A stretch of 64,000 bases of DNA from Cryobacterium cryoconiti. GTDB taxonomy: Bacteria > Actinomycetota > Actinomycetes > Actinomycetales > Microbacteriaceae. The DNA lies in the NCBI RefSeq assembly GCF_004403065.1, contig NZ_SOHA01000034.1, positions 62,001-126,000 of the forward strand, written 5' to 3'. The notes under the pieces were generated by a model that saw nothing but the letters and a program-made list of their open reading frames with translations, was not told the origin of the DNA and made no database searches. The stretch's first letter is position 1. Every line of letters starts with the position of its first letter. This document shows, one piece after another, positions 7,918 through 15,913 of the stretch. The position numbers and the translations under genes were made by a program.

Positions 7918-9384
7918 CTAAAGCCCCGCCCGCTTGCTCGGCAGCGCAATCACGGCCTGCTTCGGGTCAACCTCGACGGGTGGTTTGAGCCAGTAGTCGT
8001 TTCCGGTGCGGATGATCGTCCAGTGCTGGTTGTGCAGGAGCAGGTGGTGCGGGTGGCAGAGGAGTATTCCGTCGGCAAGGTCGGAGTAGCCGTTTTCGGC
8101 GAGCCATTCCTTAATGTGGTGCGCTTCGGTCCACGCGGGTGATCGATCGCAATCGACCCACCGGCAGCCCCCGTCGCGGACCCCCATCGCGGCGCGCTGC
8201 GCTTCGGTGAAGAGGCGTTGGTCACGGCCGACGTTGATGATCTGGCCGGTGTCGTCGATGTGGATGCCGCGGGTTCCGGTGTCGCAGAGCAGCCGGTCGA
8301 TGGTCTCCTGCGAGACCGGGACCGGGACCGGGCTACCCTCGATCTGCCCGTGACCGGCTGCTTCGCGGGTTTCGGTTGCTTCGGCGGCCTCCGGGGTGCC
8401 TGGCTGGCCCGGCTTCAGGGCCTTCTCGGTCACGATGACCCGAACCGCGGGGCGGCGCCCGCCGAAGACCCGGCCCTGGTCGGCCTCACCGGCAATCTTC
8501 AGCAACTGCACCAGGGCATCGGCGGCGATCTGCTCCGTGGTGCGGGGGTCGTCCTGCACACGTTTCGCCCAGGCGGCCTTCTCTTTGTCGACGAAACGCA
8601 CCCCGCCACGGCGAGGGCTGGTCACGGAGTCAAACACGGAAAGGACGAATTCGCCGTCTTCGGGAGCGAAGAGCCCGTTCAGGCGCACCTTGCCGTTGCC
8701 GAGCCGGCAGACCCGCAGGAACCGATCGTCGTGGGCCTGCTTCTCGCGGGCGGCGATGCCGGCCTCGTCGAGCTGGTCGCGCAGGCGCCGTGCGAGTTTG
8801 AAGACCTGGTCGACATTCAGTGACGCGGCCTCGACGAGGAGGGATTCGAGGGCGGTACCGAGCCTCTCGGCGGTGACCGCCGCGTCGAGCTGGCCCAAAC
8901 CCGCGCGGATCGACTCGGCCGCATCGACCGAGAGGGTGCCGTCGGTGACCGCCCGTGCGATCGGCGCCTGCCACGGCACCTTCGCCACGAAAGCGGCGAC
9001 GAGACCGGGATCGCCGTCGGGTGCGTCCACGGCAGCCTCGACCAGTTTCTCCGCCGCCTCGGCATCGGCCATCATCGTGCCGACCGCAACGAGCTTGAAC
9101 GCGTCGTTCTTGGTTGAGCCGGTCACCGTCTGGATCAGCGCCTCGGGCGAGAGGAAGCCTTGTTGGGCGGCGAGACCGGAGTGGCCGAGCTCGGGCCGGG
9201 AGCGACGGGCGATGATTGCGGCCATCCACGCGGACCGGGTGTCGAGGAGCCGCCGGGCTGCCGCGATCTGCCTCTGACCGGCCAGCACTTCGGCATCGGC
9301 GAGTGCCTCATAGTCGGCGCAGGACGAGCCCAGGCGAGCGACGGCATCCGTCGCCGTTCTGAGGTCGTCTGCGGTGGTGGTCAT
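7918..9384 (-). CDS. DUF222 domain-containing HNH endonuclease, copy A
   Basis: The 488-residue protein has an N-terminal helical DUF222 region (about 10-330) and a C-terminal HNH nuclease domain. The HNH core begins at CRWVDCDR (near 405), followed by the catalytic pair AHHIKEW and then LCHPHHLLLH. Such proteins are common and multicopy in high-GC actinobacteria, but their role is not established. A second gene in this window (27005-28465) encodes a protein that matches at about nine in ten residues by eye. Both genes have the same promoter, and both are bordered by the same repeat family. Confidence 0.93.
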   Translation of the reverse strand: MTTTADDLRTATDAVARLGSSCADYEALADAEVLAGQRQIAAARRLLDTRSAWMAAIIARRSRPELGHSGLAAQQGFLSPEALIQTVTGSTKNDAFKLVAVGTMMADAEAAEKLVEAAVDAPDGDPGLVAAFVAKVPWQAPIARAVTDGTLSVDAAESIRAGLGQLDAAVTAERLGTALESLLVEAASLNVDQVFKLARRLRDQLDEAGIAAREKQAHDDRFLRVCRLGNGKVRLNGLFAPEDGEFVLSVFDSVTSPRRGGVRFVDKEKAAWAKRVQDDPRTTEQIAADALVQLLKIAGEADQGRVFGGRRPAVRVIVTEKALKPGQPGTPEAAEATETREAAGHGQIEGSPVPVPVSQETIDRLLCDTGTRGIHIDDTGQIINVGRDQRLFTEAQRAAMGVRDGGCRWVDCDRSPAWTEAHHIKEWLAENGYSDLADGILLCHPHHLLLHNQHWTIIRTGNDYWLKPPVEVDPKQAVIALPSKRAGL

Positions 9385-9390
9385 GCGTCG

Positions 9391-9419
9391 AGAATACCAG
9401 AGTTAGTAGGTGTAGTCGA
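9391..9419 (-). promoter_or_regulatory. Predicted leaderless promoter of DUF222-HNH copy A
   Basis: On the minus strand, TCGACT, a 17-base spacer and TATTCT form a sigma-70-like promoter. Only six bases separate the -10 box from the ATG, so transcription would begin at or next to the start codon. The same arrangement is conserved upstream of copy B. Confidence 0.6.
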
Positions 9420-9466
9420 GAGTCTATCACCAAAATTTAAACGAATATCGAAGTCGTGTTCTACGA

Positions 9467-9724
9467 GGTCTCGACAAGCTCGACCACCGAAGGAGGGCCG
9501 CCGGGTCTCGACAAGCTCGACCACCGAAGGAGGGCCGCCGGGTCTCGACAAGCTCGACCACCGAAGGCGGGCCGCCGGTCTCGACAAGCTCGACCACCGA
9601 AGGCGGGCCGCCGGGTCTCGACAAGCTCGACCACCGAAGGAGGGCCGCCAGGTCTCGACAAGCTCGACCACCGAAGGAGGGCCGCCGGGTCTCGACAGGC
9701 TCGATCACCGGAGGAGGGCCGTCG
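9467..9724 (-). repeat. Seven-copy 37-bp tandem array upstream of the first DUF222-HNH gene
   Basis: Copies begin at 9467, 9504, 9541, 9577, 9614, 9651 and 9688. Each has the core GGTCTCGACAAGCTCGACC plus a filler close to ACCGAAGGAGGGCCGCCG. The core is the reverse complement of the one in the 7472-7899 array (with TT for CC), so the two arrays form large inverted flanks around the HNH gene. The last copy is divergent (AGGCTCGATC). The array fills the space between the HNH gene promoter and the next gene. Confidence 0.95.
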
Positions 9725-9786
9725 AAGGCTGCGAACCCCCGCGGCGGCGCAGGGCGGCGGTTGCCCCGGCGGCGAGGACCCCTACT

Positions 9787-10488
9787 ATGGGCGCCATGGT
9801 CGCCCATTCCGACAAACCAGTACTGCTGTTCGCCACCACGGCGGAGTGGGCGGCGTGGCTGGAAAGCAATCTCAGGCACGACGGCATCCGGTTGCAGCTG
9901 CGCAAGAAGAACTCATCCGCGCCGGGGATCACCTATCCGGAGGCGCTCGAAGTGGCCCTGTGCTTCGGCTGGATCGACGGGCAGTCGGGCGCCCTCGACG
10001 CCGACTATTTCCTGCAGGGATTCACCCCGCGGCGGGCCCGGAGCCTGTGGTCCCAGCGCAACCGGGATTCGGCCCTAACCCTCATCGCCGAGGGGCGGAT
10101 GCAGCCGGCCGGGTTGGCGGAGGTCGACCGCGCGAAGGCCGACGGCCGCTGGGAGGCGGCATACAGCCAGAAGGAGAGTCCCGTTCCCGATGACCTCCAG
10201 GCCGCCCTCGATGCCAACCCGGCTGCCGCAGAATTCTTCCGGACGCTCACAGCCCAGAACCGGTTCGCGATCCTGTTCCGCCTCGGCAGTGTGAAACGGC
10301 CGAAGACTCGCGCCGCGAAGATTACGACCTACATCGACATGCTTGCGCGCGGGGAGACGCTCTACCCGCAGAAACCCCGGCCAGCGGCCACCCCGACCTC
10401 GGCCGAGGGCGGGAATGGGAATGGGAATGGGAATGGGAATGGGAATGGGAACGGGGACGGAGACGGGGACGGAGACGGGCCGCTATAG
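9787..10488 (+). CDS. YdeI/OmpD-associated family protein with a repeat-encoded Gly-Asn/Gly-Asp tail
   Basis: The 233-residue protein resembles the YdeI family: an N-terminal segment with WAAWLESN, the motif EVALCFGWIDGQ near residue 60, a basic stretch (FTPRRARSLWSQRN), and a C-terminal YdhG/DUF1801-like helical part ending near ITTYIDMLARG. I chose the ATG at 9787 because GAGGA lies seven bases upstream; the ATG at 9796 is also possible. The tail is seven GN and four GD dipeptides encoded by eleven hexanucleotides. Relatives have been linked to bacteriocin or antimicrobial-peptide resistance, but biochemical function is unclear. Confidence 0.8.
   Translation: MGAMVAHSDKPVLLFATTAEWAAWLESNLRHDGIRLQLRKKNSSAPGITYPEALEVALCFGWIDGQSGALDADYFLQGFTPRRARSLWSQRNRDSALTLIAEGRMQPAGLAEVDRAKADGRWEAAYSQKESPVPDDLQAALDANPAAAEFFRTLTAQNRFAILFRLGSVKRPKTRAAKITTYIDMLARGETLYPQKPRPAATPTSAEGGNGNGNGNGNGNGNGDGDGDGDGPL
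10411..10476 (+). repeat. Hexanucleotide microsatellite inside the YdeI-like gene
   Basis: Eleven six-base units run in frame: six GGGAAT, one GGGAAC, then alternating GGGGAC and GGAGAC (two of each). They encode Gly-Asn and Gly-Asp. Unit gain or loss would change tail length without a frameshift. Confidence 0.95.
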
Positions 10489-10555
10489 AGTTCAGCAGCA
10501 TTCTTTGTAGGTCTTCTTCGGGATCGGGGTGCCGCCGAATCCTAGATTGAAGGAC

Positions 10556-11212
10556 ATGACTGCCAGCACCCACCCTGCCCGCACCCCCGCCCCCCGCATC
10601 CTGAGCGTTCGAGACTTGGCGCAGATCGCCATCTTCGCCGCCCTCATCGCCGCGCTCGGCCTGCCCGGCGCCCTGAGCATCGGGGCCGTCGCCGTGCCGA
10701 TCACCTTCCAGACCCTCGGGGTGATGCTGGCCGGTGCCGTACTCGGGGCGCGCAAGGGTTTCTTCGCCGTGCTGCTTCTGCTCGCCCTCGCTGCGGCGGG
10801 TCTGCCCCTGCTGTCCGGAGGGCGGGGCGGCATTGTCTGGTTCACCACCTCGCCGTCCGCCGGCTACCTCTACGGCTGGCTGCTCGGCGCCCTGGTCATC
10901 GGCTACCTGACCGGGCGGCTCCTCCCCCGGTACCGGCTCTGGGCGGCGCTTTGCGCCACCGCCCTCGGCGGCGTCGTCGTGATCTACCTGATCGGTGTGC
11001 CCTTCACCGCGATCAATCTGGGTCTGCCGATCTGGGTCGCGCTCGTCGACGCCGCCAAGTTCCTGCCCGGCGACCTGGTCAAGGTGGTCGTGACCGTGCT
11101 GGTGGCCCGGCAGGTGCACAAGGCCTACCCGGGACTGATCCCCACCCGACGTCACACCGCCGGCGCCGCCCCCGCCGATGCGACCGCCGGAGCAGTCACC
11201 ACCACGCCATGA
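10556..11212 (+). CDS. bioY: Biotin ECF transporter substrate-binding component BioY
   Basis: This 218-residue protein has six predicted membrane helices and the BioY pattern (ALSIGAVAVPITFQTLGVML near residues 40-58; GARKG; SPSAGYLYGW near 100). BioY binds biotin in the membrane and delivers it inward with the ECF module. It overlaps bioM by four bases and heads a bioY-bioM-bioN operon. The ATG is close to GAAGGA; a GTG 27 bases earlier is the alternative start. No riboswitch is visible upstream. Confidence 0.92.
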   Translation: MTASTHPARTPAPRILSVRDLAQIAIFAALIAALGLPGALSIGAVAVPITFQTLGVMLAGAVLGARKGFFAVLLLLALAAAGLPLLSGGRGGIVWFTTSPSAGYLYGWLLGALVIGYLTGRLLPRYRLWAALCATALGGVVVIYLIGVPFTAINLGLPIWVALVDAAKFLPGDLVKVVVTVLVARQVHKAYPGLIPTRRHTAGAAPADATAGAVTTTP

Positions 11213-11889
11213 GCACGATCGACTTCGATGACGTCTCGCATGCCTTCGGCGAACGGATGGTGCTGCGAGGCATCCGTCTGAGTCTCACCGAACAGCGCAT
11301 CGGCATCGTCGGGGCGAACGGCTCGGGCAAGTCCACCCTGGTGCGCCTGATCAACGGCCTGATCACGCCCGACACGGGCACCGTGACCGTCGGCGGCCTC
11401 GACGTGGCCCGGCACACCAAGGCGGTGCGCCGGCAGGTCGGGTTCATCTTCACCAACCCGGACAATCAGATCGTGATGCCCACCGTCGCCGAAGACGTGG
11501 CCTTCACTCTGCGCCGGCGAGGGCTCACTCCGCTCGAGATCGCGACCCGCACCCAGGCCGCGCTCGAGCGTTTCGGGCTCGACCAGCACGCCGACCATCC
11601 GGCCCACCGGCTGTCGGGCGGCCAGAAGCAGCTGCTTGCCCTGGCGGCGGTGCTCGTGGCGGAGCCGGCAATCGTGGTGGCCGACGAACCGACCACGCTG
11701 CTCGACGCCCGCAACGCCCGGCGCATCACCGAACTCCTGCTCGGCCTGAGCCAGCAGGTCATCGTGGTCACCCACCAGCTCGACCTGCTCGCCGACTTCG
11801 ACCGGGTGATCGTGATCGAGGACGGCCGGGTGGTTGCCGACGATGCACCGGATGCCGCGCTCGGCGCCTACAGTCAGCTGCTGGCATGA
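11209..11889 (+). CDS. bioM: Biotin ECF transporter ATPase BioM
   Basis: The 226-residue ATPase has Walker A GANGSGKST (near residue 35), the Q-loop region NPDNQIVMPTV typical of ECF A-components, signature LSGGQKQ (near 130), Walker B VVADEPTTLLD (near 155) and the switch His in VVTHQ. It energises biotin uptake with BioY and BioN. The start overlaps the bioY stop (ATGA). Confidence 0.93.
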   Translation: MSTIDFDDVSHAFGERMVLRGIRLSLTEQRIGIVGANGSGKSTLVRLINGLITPDTGTVTVGGLDVARHTKAVRRQVGFIFTNPDNQIVMPTVAEDVAFTLRRRGLTPLEIATRTQAALERFGLDQHADHPAHRLSGGQKQLLALAAVLVAEPAIVVADEPTTLLDARNARRITELLLGLSQQVIVVTHQLDLLADFDRVIVIEDGRVVADDAPDAALGAYSQLLA

Positions 11890-11899
11890 ACGGGCCCGC

Positions 11900-12493
11900 A
11901 TGATCGGTCTCTACTACCCCGGCCACTCGCTGGTGCACCGTGCGCCGATGCTGCTCAAGCTCGTGCTGCTCTCCCTCGCGGTGCTGGGCGTCGGGTTGGT
12001 GGGCGAGCTCTGGCAGCTCGGCCTGTGCCTGGTCTTTGTTGGGGCACTGTTCCTGGTGGCGCGCGTTCCCCTCCGCGCGGCCTGGAAGCAGATCGGGCCG
12101 ATCCTGTGGATCCTGGTGATCGCTGTGCCGCTGCAGGCGTTGTTCGCCGGCTGGACCACGGCCGGCCTGATGGCGGGTCGGCTCCTGATCGCCGTGGCCC
12201 TGGCGGCACTGTTCACGTTGACGACCACGGTCACCGCCGTGCTCGAGGGATTCCAGAAGCTGCTCCGGCCGCTGCGGCGCTGGGTCGACGCCGACCGCGT
12301 CGGCCTGCTCCTCGCCCTCACCCTGCGCTGCATCCCCCTCGTCGCCGAGATCGTGGCCGAGGTCATCGAGGCGCGCCGGGCACGAGGCACCCAGGGGTCC
12401 CTGCTCGCCCTGGCGGTGCCGGTGGTCGTCCGCTCGCTCTACGCGGCGGATGCGATCGGCGAGGCCCTGGCCGCCCGCGGCCTCGACGACTGA
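11900..12493 (+). CDS. bioN: Biotin ECF transporter transmembrane coupling protein BioN
   Basis: The 197-residue EcfT/CbiQ-type protein begins MIGLYYPGHSLVHR, has four or five membrane helices between residues 18 and 115, and carries the ATPase-coupling helices in its C-terminal half (VIEARRARG near 155 is the expected Ala-Arg-Gly coupling motif). It starts ten bases after bioM. Its last codons and stop lie inside the first copy of a perfect 28-bp tandem duplication. Confidence 0.92.
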   Translation: MIGLYYPGHSLVHRAPMLLKLVLLSLAVLGVGLVGELWQLGLCLVFVGALFLVARVPLRAAWKQIGPILWILVIAVPLQALFAGWTTAGLMAGRLLIAVALAALFTLTTTVTAVLEGFQKLLRPLRRWVDADRVGLLLALTLRCIPLVAEIVAEVIEARRARGTQGSLLALAVPVVVRSLYAADAIGEALAARGLDD

Positions 12494-12540
12494 ATTCCGT
12501 CCACGGGCTAGGGACGACTGAATTCCGTCCACGGGCTAGG
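12485..12540 (+). repeat. Perfect 28-bp tandem duplication spanning the bioN stop codon
   Basis: The unit begins GACGACTGAATTCCGTCC and ends ACGGGCTAGG; copies occupy 12485-12512 and 12513-12540 without a mismatch. The first copy supplies the last two bioN codons and the stop. Perfect identity suggests recent slippage. Confidence 0.95.
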
Positions 12541-12597
12541 TTGGAGGAGAGCGGCAGATTCGGCCGCACCGACCACGAACCTGAAGAGCGCAGTGCG

Positions 12598-13404
12598 ATG
12601 AACGTCAGCCCGATGAACCGACCGGCCACCCTCCCCCCGGCGCGGCGCCCCGGGCGGCTGCAACGCGGCATCCGTGCCGGCGGTTGGTGGAGCCTGACCG
12701 CGTTCGCGCTCGTCGTGATCGTGTTCCTGGCCTGGGCGAACACGGTGCGCGTCGCCGACCGGGCTGCGGCCGATCAGGTGTTCGCCAACCCGAACGTGAG
12801 CGTCACCGACACGCCCACGGCCGTCATCCTCGCGCCCGTCGACGACACGGTCGGGGCCGAAGACACCGGGCTGGTCTTCATTCCCGGCGCTCGCGTCGAC
12901 CCCTACGCCTACCTCTACAAGCTTGCCGGCACGGTCGAACGCACCGGGGTGACCGTCGCGATCGCCAAGCCGGTGCTCAACCTCGCCATCCTGGACCAGC
13001 GCCCGCTGTCCACCTTCACCGGCGCCGTCCCCGACGTCTCGACCTGGTTCGTGGGCGGCCACTCGATCGGCGGCGTGCGGGCCTGCATGCTGGCGGACGA
13101 CCCCGCGGTCGCCGGGCTGGTGCTGTTCGGCAGCTACTGCGCGGCCCCACCGCAACGCTCCGACCTGAGGGTGCTCAGCATCAGCGGCAGCGCCGACGGA
13201 CTGAGCACCCCGGAAGATATCGCCGACAGCGCCGACCTTCTCCCCTCGGACACCCGTTTCGTCGAAATCGAGGGCGCCAACCACGCACGGTTCGGCGACT
13301 ACGGCGTGGAGAACGGTGACGGCGTGGCCACCGCGTCGACGGATGTCGTGGCCGCCGAAATCAGCCGCGAACTCGCGGAATTCCTGACGGAGCGCACCCC
13401 GTAG
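12598..13404 (+). CDS. Membrane-anchored alpha/beta hydrolase
   Basis: The 268-residue protein starts with a short basic region and one membrane anchor (about residues 25-46), so the catalytic domain is probably outside the membrane. The nucleophile elbow is GGHSIGG (Ser near 155). The catalytic Asp is likely in SGSADGLS (near 200), and the His is in EGANHARFG (near 225). These fit an alpha/beta hydrolase of the Abhydrolase_5 (dienelactone-hydrolase-like) group. The substrate is unknown. It lies 104 bases after bioN and is probably expressed separately. Confidence 0.85.
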   Translation: MNVSPMNRPATLPPARRPGRLQRGIRAGGWWSLTAFALVVIVFLAWANTVRVADRAAADQVFANPNVSVTDTPTAVILAPVDDTVGAEDTGLVFIPGARVDPYAYLYKLAGTVERTGVTVAIAKPVLNLAILDQRPLSTFTGAVPDVSTWFVGGHSIGGVRACMLADDPAVAGLVLFGSYCAAPPQRSDLRVLSISGSADGLSTPEDIADSADLLPSDTRFVEIEGANHARFGDYGVENGDGVATASTDVVAAEISRELAEFLTERTP

Positions 13405-13475
13405 CCGACGGCCTTGCCCGGCCTGCGGTGGCGGAGCACACTGAACCGGTCAGCACCCGATCAGTGGAGGACGGC

Positions 13476-13937
13476 GTGAGCATCCTGGTCATCTTTGATG
13501 TGAACTCCGACACCGCTGTGCTGTCCAGCACCACAGAGTCCGTTGCCGAGACCGTTGCCGTCGAACTCGGCGAGGGCACGAGCGCGGTTCCGGTCGCGGG
13601 GTTGGGCCCAGACAGTCTGACCGGCGTGAAGCTGCTCGTGGTCGGCAGCCCGGTCGCCGGCTGGCGCTCCCCGCCCCGACTGCAGGCCTTCCTCGCCCAA
13701 CTCCGCCCCGGCACGCTGAGGGGCGTTCGGGCCGCCGCCTTCGACACCCGGGCGCGCCGGTCGCTTCACGGCAATTCTGCAGGCCGTATGTCCCGCGCGC
13801 TGGAGAAGGCCGGAGCCCATGTCGTGGCGCCACCGACGGGGTTCAAGGTCGACAAACGCGCCGGTGCCCTGGCGCCGGGCGAGGACACCCGGGTCGCAGC
13901 CTGGGCCGGCCTGATCGCATCCGCTCTGCGTCGGTGA
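13476..13937 (+). CDS. Flavodoxin-like domain protein
   Basis: The GTG start has GGAGG five bases upstream and gives 153 residues. The fold pattern is flavodoxin-like: a first strand (SILVIFDVNSDTA) leading to the phosphate-binding turn, a second strand LLVVGSPVAGWRSPP near 55 matching the flavin-contacting loop, and RAAAFDTRARR near 85. FMN binding and partner are inferred only. The original T/S-rich phosphate loop is atypical (NSDTAVLSS), so flavin affinity is uncertain. Confidence 0.7.
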   Translation: MSILVIFDVNSDTAVLSSTTESVAETVAVELGEGTSAVPVAGLGPDSLTGVKLLVVGSPVAGWRSPPRLQAFLAQLRPGTLRGVRAAAFDTRARRSLHGNSAGRMSRALEKAGAHVVAPPTGFKVDKRAGALAPGEDTRVAAWAGLIASALRR

Positions 13938-13977
13938 CAGACAACGTCCCGGTAACTGTCATCGACCGGAAAAAGAG

Positions 13978-14012
13978 AGAAGGACCCAGGTCGTGGTGAC
14001 CTGAGCCCTTCT
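13978..14012. terminator. Hairpin terminator between convergent flavodoxin-like gene and proX
   Basis: AGAAGG/CCTTCT outer and CAGGTC/GACCTG inner arms form a strong hairpin with a five-base loop. It sits between two converging genes and may act in both directions. No long T tract follows. Confidence 0.55.
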
Positions 14013-14044
14013 GATCCGGCTCATACGGAGCGCGGGTTGCCGTG

Positions 14045-14941
14045 TTACTTGCTGGTCAGCGAGTCCACGTACTCCTGGTTCTCGGAGATCCACTTCGCCA
14101 CGATCGGCTCATAGTCCTGGCCGTCGTAGTCGACGAACATGGCCTTCTCGAGCGTGTACAGCTTGTCGAGGTCCATCTCGAATCCCTTGATCCACTCGGT
14201 GGCCTGCGGGAAGTCCTTCGCGAAGTCGGCCTTCGCGTAGCTGTGCAGGGCCTCGGTGTTGTCGAGGGTGCCCTCAGGGTCTTCGAGCGTCTTGATCGGC
14301 AGGGAGCCGTAGGCCCAGTGCGGTTCCCACAGGGTGACGACGATGTTCTCTCCGGCCTTCGTGGCGGCGGTCAGCTCGGTGAGCATGGCGGCGGTCGAGG
14401 AGGTCAGGTATTCCATGTCCTCGAGGCCGTAGGTGGGGATGACCCGGTCGGTGGTGGCCAGGGTCAGTCCGGCGCCGGGCTCGATGCCGACGATGGTGTT
14501 GTTGAACTTGTCCGCGTTGGCGGCGAGGTCGGCGAGGGAGTCGATCGGGGCATCCTCGTTGACCGCGATGGTCAACCGGGATTCCTCGTTCCACGCGCCG
14601 AGGTCGACGATGTCATCGCCGTACTCCTTCACGTAGGCGGCGTGGGTCTCCGGCATCCAGACATCCATATTCAGGTCGTAGTCGCCGCTGGAGAGACCCG
14701 AGTAGACGGGGGCGACGTCGGCGTATTCCAACTCGGCGTTGTAGCCCTTTTCGTCGAGGATGGCCTTCCACAGTTCGGAGACCGCGACGCCCTCGTCCCA
14801 GCCGTTGAACACAGCGATGGTGATGTCTTTCTGGTCCTTGTTGCCGTCGCCGACGACGGCGGCCTCGGCGGAGGCGCAGCCGCTGAGAGCGAGGAGCCCG
14901 ACAGCTCCGAGGGCGATGAGGGACAGTGATCGGTTCTTCAT
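14045..14941 (-). CDS. proX: Glycine betaine/proline ABC transporter substrate-binding lipoprotein
   Basis: The 298-residue precursor has a lipoprotein signal with lipobox LLALSGC (Cys near 22). The OpuAC domain follows (ITIAVFNGWDEGVAVSELWK at the start; MDVWMPE near 100). Trp and Tyr residues suitable for an aromatic quaternary-ammonium cage are present (VTLWEPHWAY near 205). It binds compatible solutes outside the membrane. The start has AAGGAAA upstream. It is third in the proV-proW-proX operon. Confidence 0.92.
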   Translation of the reverse strand: MKNRSLSLIALGAVGLLALSGCASAEAAVVGDGNKDQKDITIAVFNGWDEGVAVSELWKAILDEKGYNAELEYADVAPVYSGLSSGDYDLNMDVWMPETHAAYVKEYGDDIVDLGAWNEESRLTIAVNEDAPIDSLADLAANADKFNNTIVGIEPGAGLTLATTDRVIPTYGLEDMEYLTSSTAAMLTELTAATKAGENIVVTLWEPHWAYGSLPIKTLEDPEGTLDNTEALHSYAKADFAKDFPQATEWIKGFEMDLDKLYTLEKAMFVDYDGQDYEPIVAKWISENQEYVDSLTSK

Positions 14942-15025
14942 GTATTTCCTTTCGTGTCACCCTCGCGGGCGACCGGGGTCAAGCAGAGAATCAGGTGATT
15001 CGGCAGGTCAGTGTGTGGGTGCGGT

Positions 15026-15913
15026 TCATGCGGCCAGCGCCTGCTGGGCGCGGCGCTTGCGGGCCGTCAGGATGCGGCCGACCGGAGTGTCGCCGGTGCC
15101 CAGCGCCGCCGTGAGGCGGTCGAGGAAGATGGCGAGGATCACGACGGCCAGACCGGCTTCGAAACCGAGCGACACGTCGATGCGGTTCAGGCTGGCGACC
15201 ACCTGGGCGCCCAGGCCGCCGGCGCCGACCATGCCAGCGATGACGACCATCGACAGCGAGAGCATGATGACCTGGTTGACGCCGGCCATGATGGTGGGCA
15301 TCGCCAGCGGCAACTGGATCTGGCGCAGGATGCGCCACGGCGAGGCGCCGAAGGCCGCTCCGGCCTCGACGACCTCGTGGTCGACACCGCGGATGCCCAG
15401 CTCAGTCAGGCGCACACCGGGAGCCATCGCGAAGATGATCGTGGCCACGATGCCGGGCACGACGCCCACGCGGAACAGGATCAGCGCGGGAATCAGGTAG
15501 ACGAAGGCCGGCATGGTCTGCATGAAATCGAGGATCGGGCGGATGATGCCCGACGCCACGCTGGACTTCGCAGCCAGGATGCCGAGCGGCACGCTGAACG
15601 CGATCGCGAGCAGGCTGGCGACGAGCACGAGAGCGAGGGTGTCCATCGCGTTCTCCCACTGGTCGACGCCCACGATCACGAGCAGTCCCACGATGGAGCC
15701 GGCCATGAACTTCCAGCCGCGGGTGGCCAGGGCCAGCCCCGCCGCGAGCAGCACGATCACCCAGAAGGGCGGTGAGACCAGCAGCAGGTCGACGAACTCG
15801 TACGCGCCGTCGAAGACCACCTTGATGAAGCCGAAGAAGAAGCCGAAGGTCTCGGTGACGTAGTCGATGAACCCCTCGACGAGGGTGCCCAGGGGAAGTC
15901 GGAAGTCGTTCAC
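15026..15913 (-). CDS. proW: Glycine betaine/proline ABC transporter permease
   Basis: The 295-residue permease begins with a non-membrane N-terminus containing VEGFIDYVTETF, typical of OpuAB/ProW, then six or seven membrane helices. The EAA loop (EAGAAFGASPWRILRQIQLPLAMP, near residues 178-201) contacts the ATPase. Its start overlaps the proV stop by four bases, and proX follows 84 bases later. Confidence 0.93.
   Translation of the reverse strand: MNDFRLPLGTLVEGFIDYVTETFGFFFGFIKVVFDGAYEFVDLLLVSPPFWVIVLLAAGLALATRGWKFMAGSIVGLLVIVGVDQWENAMDTLALVLVASLLAIAFSVPLGILAAKSSVASGIIRPILDFMQTMPAFVYLIPALILFRVGVVPGIVATIIFAMAPGVRLTELGIRGVDHEVVEAGAAFGASPWRILRQIQLPLAMPTIMAGVNQVIMLSLSMVVIAGMVGAGGLGAQVVASLNRIDVSLGFEAGLAVVILAIFLDRLTAALGTGDTPVGRILTARKRRAQQALAA

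Noticed and set aside
7472-9724. CRISPR array
   Set aside because: Repeats are 19-23 bp, the fillers between them are related to each other or absent, and there are no cas genes.
10489-10555. Biotin-responsive RNA or operator before bioY
   Set aside because: No recognised riboswitch class exists for biotin and no convincing BioR/BirA/BioQ palindrome was found in this short stretch.
12485-12540. Phage or island attachment site
   Set aside because: The two copies are adjacent with nothing between them and there is no integrase nearby.
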